DNA from: [Eubacterium] cellulosolvens LD2006
Lineage (GTDB): Bacteria > Bacillota > Clostridia > Lachnospirales > Lachnospiraceae
Direction of reading: 5' to 3'
Assembly: GCF_000621585.1 (NCBI RefSeq)
Contig: NZ_JHXY01000005.1
Span: 124,001 to 188,000 of the forward strand
DNA length: 64,000 nucleotides
The notes beneath the pieces are model-generated. The model worked only from the letters and a program-made list of their open reading frames with translations. It was not told the origin of the DNA and searched no databases. Shown here in pieces: positions 7,370-15,445 of this stretch. Numbering within the stretch: the stretch's first letter is position 1; each line of letters opens with the position of its first letter. The position numbers and the translations under genes were made by a program.

Positions 7370-9131
7370 GATTGATTATATCTTCTTTTTCACTTCTCTC
7401 CCGATGTCTCTGCTTCTTCTGCTCATACATCTTTCGATCTGCTTCCTTGCGGATTTCTTCAGCCGTCTTGCCGTTTTGAGGATCATTCCCCGCTATTCCG
7501 CAGGAAATACTGAGCCGGAACGGCTTTTCTCCTCTGCGATTGAACCTGCTCTCACTTACAGCAAGGTTTTCCGCGAACGCCTCCGCTTCCTGCTCATTCG
7601 CGCAGACAACGAGGAACTCATCTCCTCCCCATCTGCCGAAAAATCCTCTCTCAAAACAGAATGCCTCGCAGATCACCTCTGCCGTACAGCGAATCAATTC
7701 GTCTCCCGTATCATGGCCGTGCACATCGTTCGTTACCTTCAGACCGTCCACATCAAGAAATACAATACTGTAGCTGTCCGTCGGCTGAAGTTCACGAAGT
7801 CTGGCTTCACAGTATCTCCGGTTCGGCATCCCCGTCAATTCATCCGTCAAGGCCATGATCCGGAGCTGCTCGTCCGCCGCACTCTTTCGGATCACAGAGA
7901 TCGCCATTTCGTTGACAGACATAATGACAGCGGTAATAAAAATAGCGACCGCAAGCGACGGAAGATTCATCGTCTGCAATATGCCGATCACTTTTTTATC
8001 GTCTACAACTTCCTTAATCACAAGAAAAACGAGCTGACTCAGAATAAGCGCGATTGCTATGAGGATCGCCCCCCGTATGGTTCGGTTCTGCCTGTCTGTT
8101 ATCCTTTCCGGAACAAAGAGTTCAATCCACATCACCAGACATCCCGCGATAAAAAACATGGTATGTTCCAGACTCTCAAACCGGATCAGATGTATGTGAA
8201 ATTTCAGATCAGCGATGATCTCCGCACAGAACACAGCCCCAAAAACGAACGCCATACTGTAATAGATCCGTTTGTGCCGTTTTCGCCTCTTTATCTCTCC
8301 CAGATAAACAAAGAGCGGAACAGGCGCCAGGTACAGACTGTAGTACTCTGCCAGTGCACAGAACCGCGTATCCATCGTCATGATATAAAACAGCCGGCGA
8401 AAACCGAATTGCCAGACCGAAATACAAAGACTGAACAGCGCAATCTGAATCATTGCCGGAGGAACTGTTTTCTGTGAGATCTGGTTAATCACCGCAATCA
8501 CCAGAAGCCACACGGCCAGAATCATCATCACGCCATAGAACACGAAGGCCAGCCGCGCTCCGATCATCGGATACAGTCTTGCGTCTTTCAGACGCATCGC
8601 ACGAAAAAATGTAAAATGGCTGGATGCCGTGCCTTCCATCTGACGCACATGCACCCGGATCTCCTTCCCCCAGTATTCATCCGCAAGGGGAACAACACAT
8701 AATTCATTGCCGTACATCACATTTTCTGCCGTCAGCTCTTTCCCGATCGTGTACAGTACTTTTCCTCCGCAATACACGGTGATCTCGGAATGGTACTGAT
8801 AAAAACAGAGCGCATTCCGACCCTCGTATGGGCGCTCCGGCAGCTGAATATAAAAATCGATCACATCACCGCTGTCGAGCGACGGAAGATTGATATACTC
8901 ATACCACAGGCTTTCCCCCTGTGCTGTCGTAACCTTCGCTCGCACGCCTTCGTTGAGATTCCGATAGTCCACAGCTCCAAACCCAAAAACGCGAATGAGG
9001 AACTGAACCATAAACGCAACTCCGGTCATGCTCAGAATAATTCTAAGAAGCGTCCGGTATCTCCGTTGCCCACCGGTTGTATGATATCTGTTCGTCACTT
9101 GTCTCCTCTTCCCTTTTCTTCTTGCCGTCAC
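7356..9131 (-). CDS. Membrane-bound diguanylate cyclase with extracellular sensor region
   Basis: 591 residues. One N-terminal membrane helix (about residues 26-48) is followed by an outside region of roughly 150 residues with a beta-rich, jelly-roll-like character (WYEYINLPSLDSGDVIDFYI). About seven membrane helices come next (about residues 190-400), the layout of 7TM receptors with extracellular sensing domains. The C-terminal GGDEF domain has LTDELTGMPNRR, DVDGLKVTNDVHGHDTGD and an intact active site RWGGDEFLVV, so it should make cyclic di-GMP. I see no RxxD inhibitory site with confidence. Ligand unknown. It converges on the DUF3021 gene. Confidence 0.88.
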   Translation of the reverse strand: MTARRKGKRRQVTNRYHTTGGQRRYRTLLRIILSMTGVAFMVQFLIRVFGFGAVDYRNLNEGVRAKVTTAQGESLWYEYINLPSLDSGDVIDFYIQLPERPYEGRNALCFYQYHSEITVYCGGKVLYTIGKELTAENVMYGNELCVVPLADEYWGKEIRVHVRQMEGTASSHFTFFRAMRLKDARLYPMIGARLAFVFYGVMMILAVWLLVIAVINQISQKTVPPAMIQIALFSLCISVWQFGFRRLFYIMTMDTRFCALAEYYSLYLAPVPLFVYLGEIKRRKRHKRIYYSMAFVFGAVFCAEIIADLKFHIHLIRFESLEHTMFFIAGCLVMWIELFVPERITDRQNRTIRGAILIAIALILSQLVFLVIKEVVDDKKVIGILQTMNLPSLAVAIFITAVIMSVNEMAISVIRKSAADEQLRIMALTDELTGMPNRRYCEARLRELQPTDSYSIVFLDVDGLKVTNDVHGHDTGDELIRCTAEVICEAFCFERGFFGRWGGDEFLVVCANEQEAEAFAENLAVSESRFNRRGEKPFRLSISCGIAGNDPQNGKTAEEIRKEADRKMYEQKKQRHRERSEKEDIINQTGV

Positions 9132-9165
9132 TTAAATCTCCAAAAAGCAGCCGGAAGAAATCAGC

Positions 9166-9195
9166 GACTGCGGAAATCCATGGGATTCCGCAGTC
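9166..9195. terminator. Hairpin between the Dabb gene and the GGDEF gene
   Basis: GACTGCGGAA (9166-9175) pairs with TTCCGCAGTC (9186-9195). In the leftward direction it follows the Dabb gene and is followed by a T-rich but broken run, so it is a modest terminator. Confidence 0.55.
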
Positions 9196-9257
9196 AACGT
9201 TCTCTTATTACAATATCGGCAATTATAAAAGAAAGAAAAGATTTTCGTCCAAAGCTT

Positions 9258-9560
9258 TTACGCCTCGAAATCGATACAGGTTCTGCTCTTCGTATTCGGA
9301 CGAACCACACCGTCAGCGACGGCCACATGTTTCGGATGAACGGCATATCCCTTCAGAGCCGCCTCATCTGCGAAAGTGCTGTCCAGCATCAGATCCGCAT
9401 TGGATGATTCCAGTTTCTGTGTCTGAACATGGATGTCCAGAAGCCCGGGGATCTGTCCCTTCAACCCCTCGAGACCTTTTTTGATATCTGCGCAGACTGC
9501 AGTTTTCTGCGCCTCGTCAAGCTCATCTTTGAGCTGCCAGAGAATTATGTGCTTTACCAT
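9258..9560 (-). CDS. Dabb (stress responsive A/B barrel) domain protein
   Basis: 100 residues, a single Dabb domain: MVKHIILWQLKDE start, the central GLLDIHVQTQKLESSNADLM and a closing YAVHPKHVAVADGVVRP, the usual H-P-x-H signature of the family. These small dimeric ferredoxin-like proteins are common and of mostly unknown function. The frame is open further upstream, but the ATG at 9560 has GGAGG 8 bases before it and matches the family N terminus. A likely -10 (TAAGAT) with TAGACA 18 bases upstream lies near 9710-9740 on the minus strand. It is probably monocistronic. Confidence 0.85.
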   Translation of the reverse strand: MVKHIILWQLKDELDEAQKTAVCADIKKGLEGLKGQIPGLLDIHVQTQKLESSNADLMLDSTFADEAALKGYAVHPKHVAVADGVVRPNTKSRTCIDFEA

Positions 9561-9599
9561 CGTTTTTTCCTCCATTCCTGTACTTGTCGAACGATTCCT

Positions 9600-9690
9600 T
9601 GCAGAGCTGTTGTTAAAACATCGGAACGAACCCCCTTGCCGGTCCGAACAGCACGCATCCGAAAGGTTCTGTACCGTCCGCACGGCTTTG
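9600..9690. repeat. Family B repeat, diverged copy
   Basis: GCTGTTGTTAAAACATC, later CTTGCCGGTCCGAACAG and CACGCATCCGAAAGG line up with the copy at 12136-12239 in the same order and spacing. The inverted ends are not recognisable. It lies in the leader of the Dabb gene. The remaining bases up to 9961 show only AT-rich sequence before the chemoreceptor gene. Confidence 0.5.
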
Positions 9691-9961
9691 CGGATGCGCA
9701 ACGAATCAACCCTTATCTTAGCACAAAGCATTCCGGCCTGTCTAATCCGCAGCAGATTCTTCGGTCAGGCTGCAGGCATCCTTATAAAAACACCTGTCTG
9801 TCTCCACAAAAAATAATTCCGTTTCCATCAAGAATATCGTAATAATAACATCAGAAACCGACGATGTATATGTGTAAGGGTTGTATTATTCAAAAAGGTA
9901 ATCATCAGATATACCGGGACTTATTATTCTATTTTAATTCTTATGACAAGAGGTATACAGT

Positions 9962-12055
9962 ATGGCAAACGGAAGTAAAAAACAAAAGAAGAGAACAAAT
10001 CCACGCAACACACAAAAAATGAAGAGTCTGGCCTTCCAGATCCCCTTCGCGATTTCCGTCACAGTAACATGTATTCTCGTAATTATCTGCGTCACCTTCA
10101 CCATCCTGAGTTCACGCATGGTGCGCACGCTGATCAACCGGCAGCTCGAGGCGGTTTCCCGGGAGAACAGCCTTTATGTCGAGAAATACATGCACGGCAT
10201 GGCAACTTACGCGGAGGCTCTCGGCCAGAGCGTTCTGAATTACCGCGAACTTGGACAAAAGGACGGTGAGAAAACCATCATCTCCGCTCTCACAAAGGCT
10301 GTTGAATCCGGAAAAACCTTCTCCGCGTATTTTGCCTTCGAACCAAATGCATTTTTTGATAACACGCCGAAAGGACTTTCCTACTACGTCTATCCGAGCG
10401 GCGACGGCACCAAGACCGATATCCTGAATGATTATGATACCTACAAAGGTGAGGATTACTACGCTACCACAAAAGAGCTGAAATCCACGCATGTCACAAA
10501 ACCTTATCCCTACAAGATGTCCGACGGTTCGACCGTCTATCTGGTTACACTGAGTACACCGATTCTCACAAAGGACGGTGAATTCATTGGAGTCGCCAAC
10601 TGTGACATGGATATCAGCATACTCAAGGAGCTCGAGTACACGGACGGCGAGTTCAATTCATGGTACATGTCGTTCATCGAGGACGATCTGACAACTGTCA
10701 TGAATACAAAGGATAACTCTGTCGCCGGAACGCCGGCACCGATTACAACCGCCATGATTGAAAAGGTCAAAACCAACGGATCCGTGATTTCCCAGAAAAA
10801 GGATGATATCCTCGGGATGAACGCGTATGCGATTCTGACACACGTTACCCTCGACGGATCCGATCTCTCCTGGACCAATATGTTCGTTGTCAGCAGCAAA
10901 GAAGCCATGGCCCGGCTGTATTCGATTATCCTCTGGATCGCCATCATCGGCGTTATCGGAATCCTGCTTCTCCTTGTGGTCGTTTTGTATATTATCCGCA
11001 GAACACTGCGGCCGATCTATCCGCTCACCCGGATGGCCGAGGAAGTCGGCAACTTCAACCTGGAGGGAAGCAACAGCACCTTTAAATTCCCTGAGAATGA
11101 ATTCGGAACACTCGCAGACGTTTTCAAGAAGATGTCTGCAAATCTCCGGGAGATCATTCATGACGAGGATTACCTTCTCGCATCGCTGGCTGACGGTGAC
11201 TTCACCACGGACAGCCGCATCCCCGACAGTTACATCGGAGATATGGCAAGTCCGCTGCAGTCGGTGAACAAGATCAAATCCACCCTCGGCGCCTCTCTGA
11301 GGGAAATCAGCAGTTCCAGTGACCGCGTTGCCTTAAACTCCAGGCAGATCGCGGACGGTGCTACATCCCTGGCACAGGGAGCAACGGAGCAGTCCTCCGA
11401 GATCGACCAGCTCTCCGAGATGATCCAGTCCGTGGACGATGAGATCAAGGCAAATGCACTCTCCTCCACACAGGCAAGTGAAATTGCAGAGAAAACCAAG
11501 GCGTCCATTATCGAGAGCAATGCAGACATGGAGAAACTAAAAGAGGCCATGGATGAGATCGCCAATGCCTCCTCACAGATCCAGACCGTCATCAATCTCA
11601 TCGACAGCATCGCCTTCCAGACAAATATCCTGGCTCTGAACGCTGCGATTGAGGCCGCAAGAGCGGGAAGCGCAGGAAAAGGTTTCGCGGTTGTCGCCGA
11701 CGAGGTAAGAAATCTCGCCCAGAAGAGCGCGGAGGCTGCGGCAAGTACCGGCACACTGATCAACACCTCTGTACAGGCTGTTGAAAAAGGAAAAAACATC
11801 GCAGCAGAAACCGCGGAGGCACTTCTCGAAGTTGCATCCTACGCAGATCAGACAAACCGGATGATCAATACAATCACCGAAGCATCCAACAAACAGGCAT
11901 CCGCCATCAGTCAGATCAACACCGGAATCACCCAGATCTCCGCTGTTGTACAGACCAATTCCTCGACATCCGAGGAGAGCGCGGCAGCCAGCACAGAGCT
12001 GAGTCAGGAAGCCGGAAGACTCCGGGATCTTGTCAGCCCGTTCAAACTCAACTGA
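9962..12055 (+). CDS. Methyl-accepting chemotaxis protein with Cache-type sensor
   Basis: 697 residues. A membrane helix at about 24-48, a periplasm-side (here extracellular) sensor of about 270 residues with the Cache pattern ([15 protein letters not shown], and [21 protein letters not shown]), a second helix at about 322-345, a HAMP region and a cytoplasmic signalling coiled coil. The hairpin tip motif [20 protein letters not shown] and the following [20 protein letters not shown] are canonical for CheA/CheW-binding receptors. It implies a motile cell or at least a chemosensory array. The ATG at 9962 has AGAGG upstream. It is monocistronic, ending in a strong terminator. The ligand is unknown; the double Cache form often binds amino acids or small organic acids. 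Confidence 0.93.
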   Translation: MANGSKKQKKRTNPRNTQKMKSLAFQIPFAISVTVTCILVIICVTFTILSSRMVRTLINRQLEAVSRENSLYVEKYMHGMATYAEALGQSVLNYRELGQKDGEKTIISALTKAVESGKTFSAYFAFEPNAFFDNTPKGLSYYVYPSGDGTKTDILNDYDTYKGEDYYATTKELKSTHVTKPYPYKMSDGSTVYLVTLSTPILTKDGEFIGVANCDMDISILKELEYTDGEFNSWYMSFIEDDLTTVMNTKDNSVAGTPAPITTAMIEKVKTNGSVISQKKDDILGMNAYAILTHVTLDGSDLSWTNMFVVSSKEAMARLYSIILWIAIIGVIGILLLLVVVLYIIRRTLRPIYPLTRMAEEVGNFNLEGSNSTFKFPENEFGTLADVFKKMSANLREIIHDEDYLLASLADGDFTTDSRIPDSYIGDMASPLQSVNKIKSTLGASLREISSSSDRVALNSRQIADGATSLAQGATEQSSEIDQLSEMIQSVDDEIKANALSSTQASEIAEKTKASIIESNADMEKLKEAMDEIANASSQIQTVINLIDSIAFQTNILALNAAIEAARAGSAGKGFAVVADEVRNLAQKSAEAAASTGTLINTSVQAVEKGKNIAAETAEALLEVASYADQTNRMINTITEASNKQASAISQINTGITQISAVVQTNSSTSEESAAASTELSQEAGRLRDLVSPFKLN

Positions 12056-12086
12056 CCAAGCGTATTGCGGAGCAATTTCCTGTGAG

Positions 12087-12134
12087 ACATAAAAATGGAT
12101 CGCGCACATTACGTGCCGCGATCCATTTTTATGT
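12087..12134 (+). terminator. Terminator of the chemoreceptor gene
   Basis: ACATAAAAATGGATCGCG (12087-12104) and CGCGATCCATTTTTATGT (12117-12134) form an 18-base-pair stem with a 12-base loop; the T-rich arm makes it usable in both directions. Confidence 0.85.
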
Positions 12135-12135
12135 C

Positions 12136-12239
12136 CTAGTATAGCTGTTCTTAAATAACCCGGCCAAATACCTGCCTGCTTGCCCGAATAGTACGCATCG
12201 GAAAGCATTCGTCGCGTTATGTTGCGACAGCTATACCAG
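12136..12239. repeat. Family B repeat with matching inverted ends
   Basis: The left end CTAGTATAGCTGT and the right end ACAGCTATACCAG are inverted copies of each other with one mismatch. Between them are TTAAATAACC, CTTGCCCGAA and GTACGCATCGGAAAG, shared with other copies. It is 104 bases long with no coding capacity. It lies between the terminator of the chemoreceptor and the end of the cinA-type gene. Confidence 0.75.
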
Positions 12240-12276
12240 AAGATCCCTCCAAAAACATCATGACACAACACCTCAG

Positions 12277-12744
12277 TCATAAAAGTTCCAGAAGATGATC
12301 ATATACAAAGGCAACAGACAGCCGCCGGACTTCATTTCTTCCGATCTCGCCGAAATATCTGGTGAACGTCTCCGTTCTTCCATCCGCAAAGAAGCCGAAG
12401 CACACCATGCCCACCGGCTTCTTTTCTGTTCCTCCGCCAGGCCCGGCGATTCCGGAGATTCCAACGCCGACCTCGGCTCCGTTCGCCATCGCACAGCCCC
12501 TGGCCATCTGACCGGCCACCTCCTCGCTGACAACGCCGCATTCTCCGATGGTCTGATCATCCACGCCGAGATATTTCATCTTTGCCTCGTTGGCGTACGT
12601 GACAAAAGAGGCGTCAAAGACCTTCGACGCATCCGGAATATCCACCAGAGCTGCCGCCGCCAGCCCTCCCGTACAGGACTCGGCAAACGAAATATGCAGC
12701 TTTCTCTCCATCAGTTTTTCCACAACTTTTCCAGCCTGATCCAT
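12277..12744 (-). CDS. pncC: CinA C-terminal domain protein, nicotinamide-nucleotide amidase
   Basis: 155 residues, the stand-alone CinA C-terminal domain. It has the SFAESCTGGLAAAALVDIPD active-site stretch, VVSEEVAGQMARG and GISGIAGPGGGTEKKPVG, all typical of PncC, which turns nicotinamide mononucleotide into nicotinate mononucleotide in pyridine nucleotide salvage. The ATG at 12744 is preceded by GGAGG 5 bases away. No N-terminal MoCF domain is present, as in many short homologues. It follows thiN in the same direction at a 140-base gap that holds a hairpin. The link to NAD recycling fits the NAD genes at 31-35 kb but is not a physical link. Confidence 0.9.
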   Translation of the reverse strand: MDQAGKVVEKLMERKLHISFAESCTGGLAAAALVDIPDASKVFDASFVTYANEAKMKYLGVDDQTIGECGVVSEEVAGQMARGCAMANGAEVGVGISGIAGPGGGTEKKPVGMVCFGFFADGRTETFTRYFGEIGRNEVRRLSVAFVYDHLLELL

Positions 12745-12761
12745 CGTATCCTCCAATACGT

Positions 12762-12797
12762 GACAGGCACCATAAAATTTTCTTCAACGTACCTGTC
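12762..12797 (-). other. Hairpin in the pncC leader
   Basis: GACAGGCAC (12762-12770) faces GTACCTGTC (12789-12797); eight pairs are exact and one is a G-U pair in RNA. It ends about 18 bases before the start codon side of the leader and overlaps repeated CCATAAA words. It is a possible leader structure of unknown meaning. Confidence 0.35.
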
Positions 12798-12886
12798 CCC
12801 ATAAAGAAACCATAAAAGTGCCTGAATTTTTTATAAACTACACAGACTCGAATGCCACCCGCATAATTCTCACCGCACGTGCTGTC

Positions 12887-13546
12887 TCAGTCCCTCGTCT
12901 CCATGATGATGAGGACTCCGTCTTCATAGGTAATCTCTGCCGTTTCTTCCGCAAACTCATTGCTCACGGCGAGTCCTCCGTCGGCGGGGCGCAGAACAGC
13001 GTGATCGAGCGGATACTTCAGTCCCCTGAGGGTGAGCCCCGTCACCGCTCCGTTGAAGGCGAAGAAGGACAGGTATCGCCCGTATTGTTCGCTCCGCTTC
13101 ATCTGAATCTTCTTCCCGCAGGGCATGGTGATCCGGTTGTTGGCGTCGACGATGACGCCGGTGATTCCTCTCTGCCGCAGTTTGTAGAGGTTGAAGATAT
13201 TGCTTAAGGTGTGATCCAGTCTCGTACCGGTCGCCCCCAGAAAAAATATGTCCGTGGCTCCGGCCGCAACAGCTTTTTCCAGCGCGATATCCGTGTCAGT
13301 CATGTCCTTCTCCGGCCGGTATTCCTCGATCGGTATGCCCATCGCCCGGTATCGCTCCACCAGTGTCTGCGCGTGTTCCAGACTGTCAAAATCCCCGACG
13401 ATGGCGTCCGGACGGATCCCACAGGCGTCACAAAAGGCGAGGCCCCGATCCGCCGCAATCACGAGATCCGGCTTTTCGATCTCCAGAAGGCGCATCGCCG
13501 TACTACGATCTATATTTCCTCCACTCAGTACGATTGCTCTCTTCAT
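12887..13546 (-). CDS. thiN: Thiamine diphosphokinase
   Basis: 219 residues. It transfers pyrophosphate from ATP to thiamine to make thiamine diphosphate. The N-terminal catalytic domain has IAADRGLAFCDACGIRPDAI, VGDFDSL and PEKDMTDTDIALEKAV, then FLGATGTRLDHTLSNIF; these acidic motifs bind Mg-ATP in the family. The C-terminal domain is the usual small beta barrel, ending YEDGVLIIMETRD. I chose the ATG at 13546 (MKRAIVLSGG) over upstream starts because it matches the family start and has AAGGA upstream. It sits downstream of rpe in the order seen in Bacillus and Clostridia (rsgA-rpe-thiN), but here a 258-base gap with a family A repeat separates it from rpe. Confidence 0.92.
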   Translation of the reverse strand: MKRAIVLSGGNIDRSTAMRLLEIEKPDLVIAADRGLAFCDACGIRPDAIVGDFDSLEHAQTLVERYRAMGIPIEEYRPEKDMTDTDIALEKAVAAGATDIFFLGATGTRLDHTLSNIFNLYKLRQRGITGVIVDANNRITMPCGKKIQMKRSEQYGRYLSFFAFNGAVTGLTLRGLKYPLDHAVLRPADGGLAVSNEFAEETAEITYEDGVLIIMETRD

Positions 13547-13585
13547 TGAATGTTCCTTCATTCTCTTGTATTTGGCACAAAGTTC

Positions 13586-13801
13586 GCAAGCGGGCTTCAT
13601 CCCCCATCTCCTCAATTCCTGAGGAGATCAAATTCCACAAGCGGGCTTCATCTCTCCCATCCACTCAATCCACCGGTGAGCGCCGCAGGACGAAAGGCGC
13701 ACGAGCAGAATCGCGCAAGCGATCTCCCCATCTGCGAGCCCGGCATCTAAGCGGAGCGTTTTGTGTTATGGGAATTCCGGAAGAATTTCCTGTAACAGAA
13801 C
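13586..13801 (+). repeat. Family A repeat, copy 3 (long form)
   Basis: Starts with CAAGCGGGCTTCAT, which occurs twice 50 bases apart, continues with CCGGTGAGCGCCGCAGGACG and GGCGCACGAGCAGAATCGCG, AAGCGATCT, ATCTGCGAG, and ends in the family palindrome GTTTTGTGTTATGGGAATTCC...GTAACAGAAC (13758-13801). It shares this block order with the copy at 21470-21645 read on the other strand. It fills the rpe-thiN gap and ends three bases from the rpe stop codon, in the opposite orientation to those genes. Confidence 0.78.
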
Positions 13802-13804
13802 GAA

Positions 13805-14482
13805 TTACTCCGCTTCCTTCGCGCCGATCCTCGCCTGAAGCGCTTTTGCATTCTCTCCGATATTTCCGCCAAATACCGCGGAACCAGCCACGATCACCGA
13901 GGCTCCGGCCTCGAGAACACTGTCGACGGTATCAAGGTTGATTCCTCCGTCCACCTGAATCGGAACGCTCTCATATCCGGCATCGTCGAGTTTCTTTCTC
14001 AGTTCCCGGATTTTCTGAACCATGCCAGGAATAAACTTCTGGCCGCCGTATCCCGGATTCACCGACATGATCAGAACCATATCGATCTTATCCATCACAT
14101 AGTCGATGACGTTCAGCGGCGTCGCCGGATTCAGCGCTACGCCGGCCTTCATTCCCGCATCGTGAATGGCCGCGAGTGTCCGGTCCAGATGGCCGCAGGC
14201 CTCCGCGTGAACCGTCATCATATCCGCGCCGGCCTTCCGGTAATCCTCAATGAAACGCGCCGGCTCCACAACCATGAGATGTACGTCAAAAAACAGATCC
14301 GTCACCTCCCGAATGGACTTCACCACAGGATCTCCGAAGGACACCGGCGGCACGAACTGACCGTCCATGACATCGATATGCACCCACGGAACACCGGCCT
14401 CCTCGAGTTCCTTGATCTGCTCTCCGAGCTTTGCGAAATCTGCCGAAAGAATCGACGGGCTGAGTCTGTAAACCGGTTTCAT
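13805..14482 (-). CDS. rpe: Ribulose-phosphate 3-epimerase
   Basis: 225 residues, a TIM barrel interconverting ribulose 5-phosphate and xylulose 5-phosphate in the pentose phosphate pathway. Signature motifs: LSPSILSADFAKLGEQI at the start, VHIDVMDGQFVPPVSFG with metal-binding His and catalytic Asp, DVHLMVVEP, MSVNPGYGGQKFIP and QVDGGIN with the second catalytic Asp. It starts one base from the rsgA stop, so it is co-transcribed with rsgA. A family A repeat abuts its stop codon. Length and motifs are complete. Confidence 0.96.
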   Translation of the reverse strand: MKPVYRLSPSILSADFAKLGEQIKELEEAGVPWVHIDVMDGQFVPPVSFGDPVVKSIREVTDLFFDVHLMVVEPARFIEDYRKAGADMMTVHAEACGHLDRTLAAIHDAGMKAGVALNPATPLNVIDYVMDKIDMVLIMSVNPGYGGQKFIPGMVQKIRELRKKLDDAGYESVPIQVDGGINLDTVDSVLEAGASVIVAGSAVFGGNIGENAKALQARIGAKEAE

Positions 14483-14483
14483 A

Positions 14484-15368
14484 TCAATATCTCCTTCTTT
14501 TCATATCCTGCAGTTCCTCGTAGAATCTGCAATAATTCTCATAGCGTTCCTGATAAATCTTTTGTTCCGCGAGCGCATCCTTTACTCCACAGGACGGTTC
14601 GTGGATGTGCGCGCAGCCCTGAAATCTGCAGCCCGGCTCATAGGGCGCAAACTCGGGAAAATACTGCTGCAGTTCTTCCGGCTCCATATCCGGAATGTCC
14701 ATGGAAGTAAACCCCGGCGTATCGCAGAAAAACGTCTCGTGTCCGATCGGAAGAAGTTCCGCATGACGGGTCGTGTTTTTTCCACGGCCGAGCTTCTTCG
14801 AAATATCCCCGGTCTCCATGTGAACTTCCGTCTGCATCAGATTGGTGAAGGTGGACTTCCCGGCGCCGGAGGGTCCGGCGATCACGGTGGTCTTTCCCGT
14901 GAGCCGCTGACGCACCTCATCGGTTCCCTCTTCCTTTCCCGCAGCGATCAGCATGACATCATAGCCGCAGGAGGTATAGATTTCCCTCCAGTGCTCCGCC
15001 TCGGCGTCCTCCGCGAGATCCTTCTTGTTAAAGCAGATAAAAACAGGCACGTCCTGTCTGGCCATCATAATCAGAAAACGGTCCAGCAGCGTCGCATCCG
15101 GGTTCGGACTTCGCAGCGCGAAAAAAACCATCGCCTGATCGACGTTTGCCACGGCAGGACGGATCAGCGCATTCTTTCGCGGAAGAATCTCGATGACATT
15201 CGCCACTTTTTTTGCTTCGTCGATCACCTCGATCTCCACGAGATCTCCGACGAGCGGCTTCTGCCCTTTTTTTCGAAAAATCCCCTTTGCCTTGCACTCA
15301 TAGGTTCCCGCATCTTCGGTATTCACATAGTAAAAACCGGCGATTCCCTTGACTATTTTTCCCTTCAT
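14484..15368 (-). CDS. rsgA: Ribosome small subunit-dependent GTPase RsgA
   Basis: 294 residues. It is a late 30S ribosome assembly GTPase. N-terminal OB fold (about 1-70), then a circularly permuted G domain: the NKKDL motif comes first (about residue 117), then the Walker A GPSGAGKSTF (about 168) and DTPGF (about 212). The C-terminal zinc knuckle is CRFQGCAHIHEPSC. It lies between prkC and rpe as in many Firmicutes; a terminator separates it from prkC, so it may have its own promoter in the 78-base gap. RsgA is also a target of the PrkC-type kinases in Bacillus, which fits the context. Confidence 0.96.
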   Translation of the reverse strand: MKGKIVKGIAGFYYVNTEDAGTYECKAKGIFRKKGQKPLVGDLVEIEVIDEAKKVANVIEILPRKNALIRPAVANVDQAMVFFALRSPNPDATLLDRFLIMMARQDVPVFICFNKKDLAEDAEAEHWREIYTSCGYDVMLIAAGKEEGTDEVRQRLTGKTTVIAGPSGAGKSTFTNLMQTEVHMETGDISKKLGRGKNTTRHAELLPIGHETFFCDTPGFTSMDIPDMEPEELQQYFPEFAPYEPGCRFQGCAHIHEPSCGVKDALAEQKIYQERYENYCRFYEELQDMKRRRY

Positions 15369-15383
15369 GCATCATCCTCATAC

Positions 15384-15426
15384 AAAAAGAGGTTGCTGCA
15401 CCTATGATTCATTGTGCAGCAGCCCC
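15384..15426 (-). terminator. Terminator after prkC
   Basis: In leftward RNA, GGCTGCTGCAC pairs with GTGCAGCAACC around a 12-base loop and is followed by TCTTTTT (plus-strand AAAAAGA at 15384). It lies between the prkC stop and the rsgA start. Confidence 0.8.
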
Positions 15427-15445
15427 TTGATGTTCATTCTCTCAA

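Noticed and set aside
6822-8477. A 551-codon plus-strand frame starting at the ATG at 6822
   Set aside because: It begins beside the DUF3021 start in another frame and then runs antisense through the GGDEF gene. The protein is low in hydrophobic pattern and without any motif.
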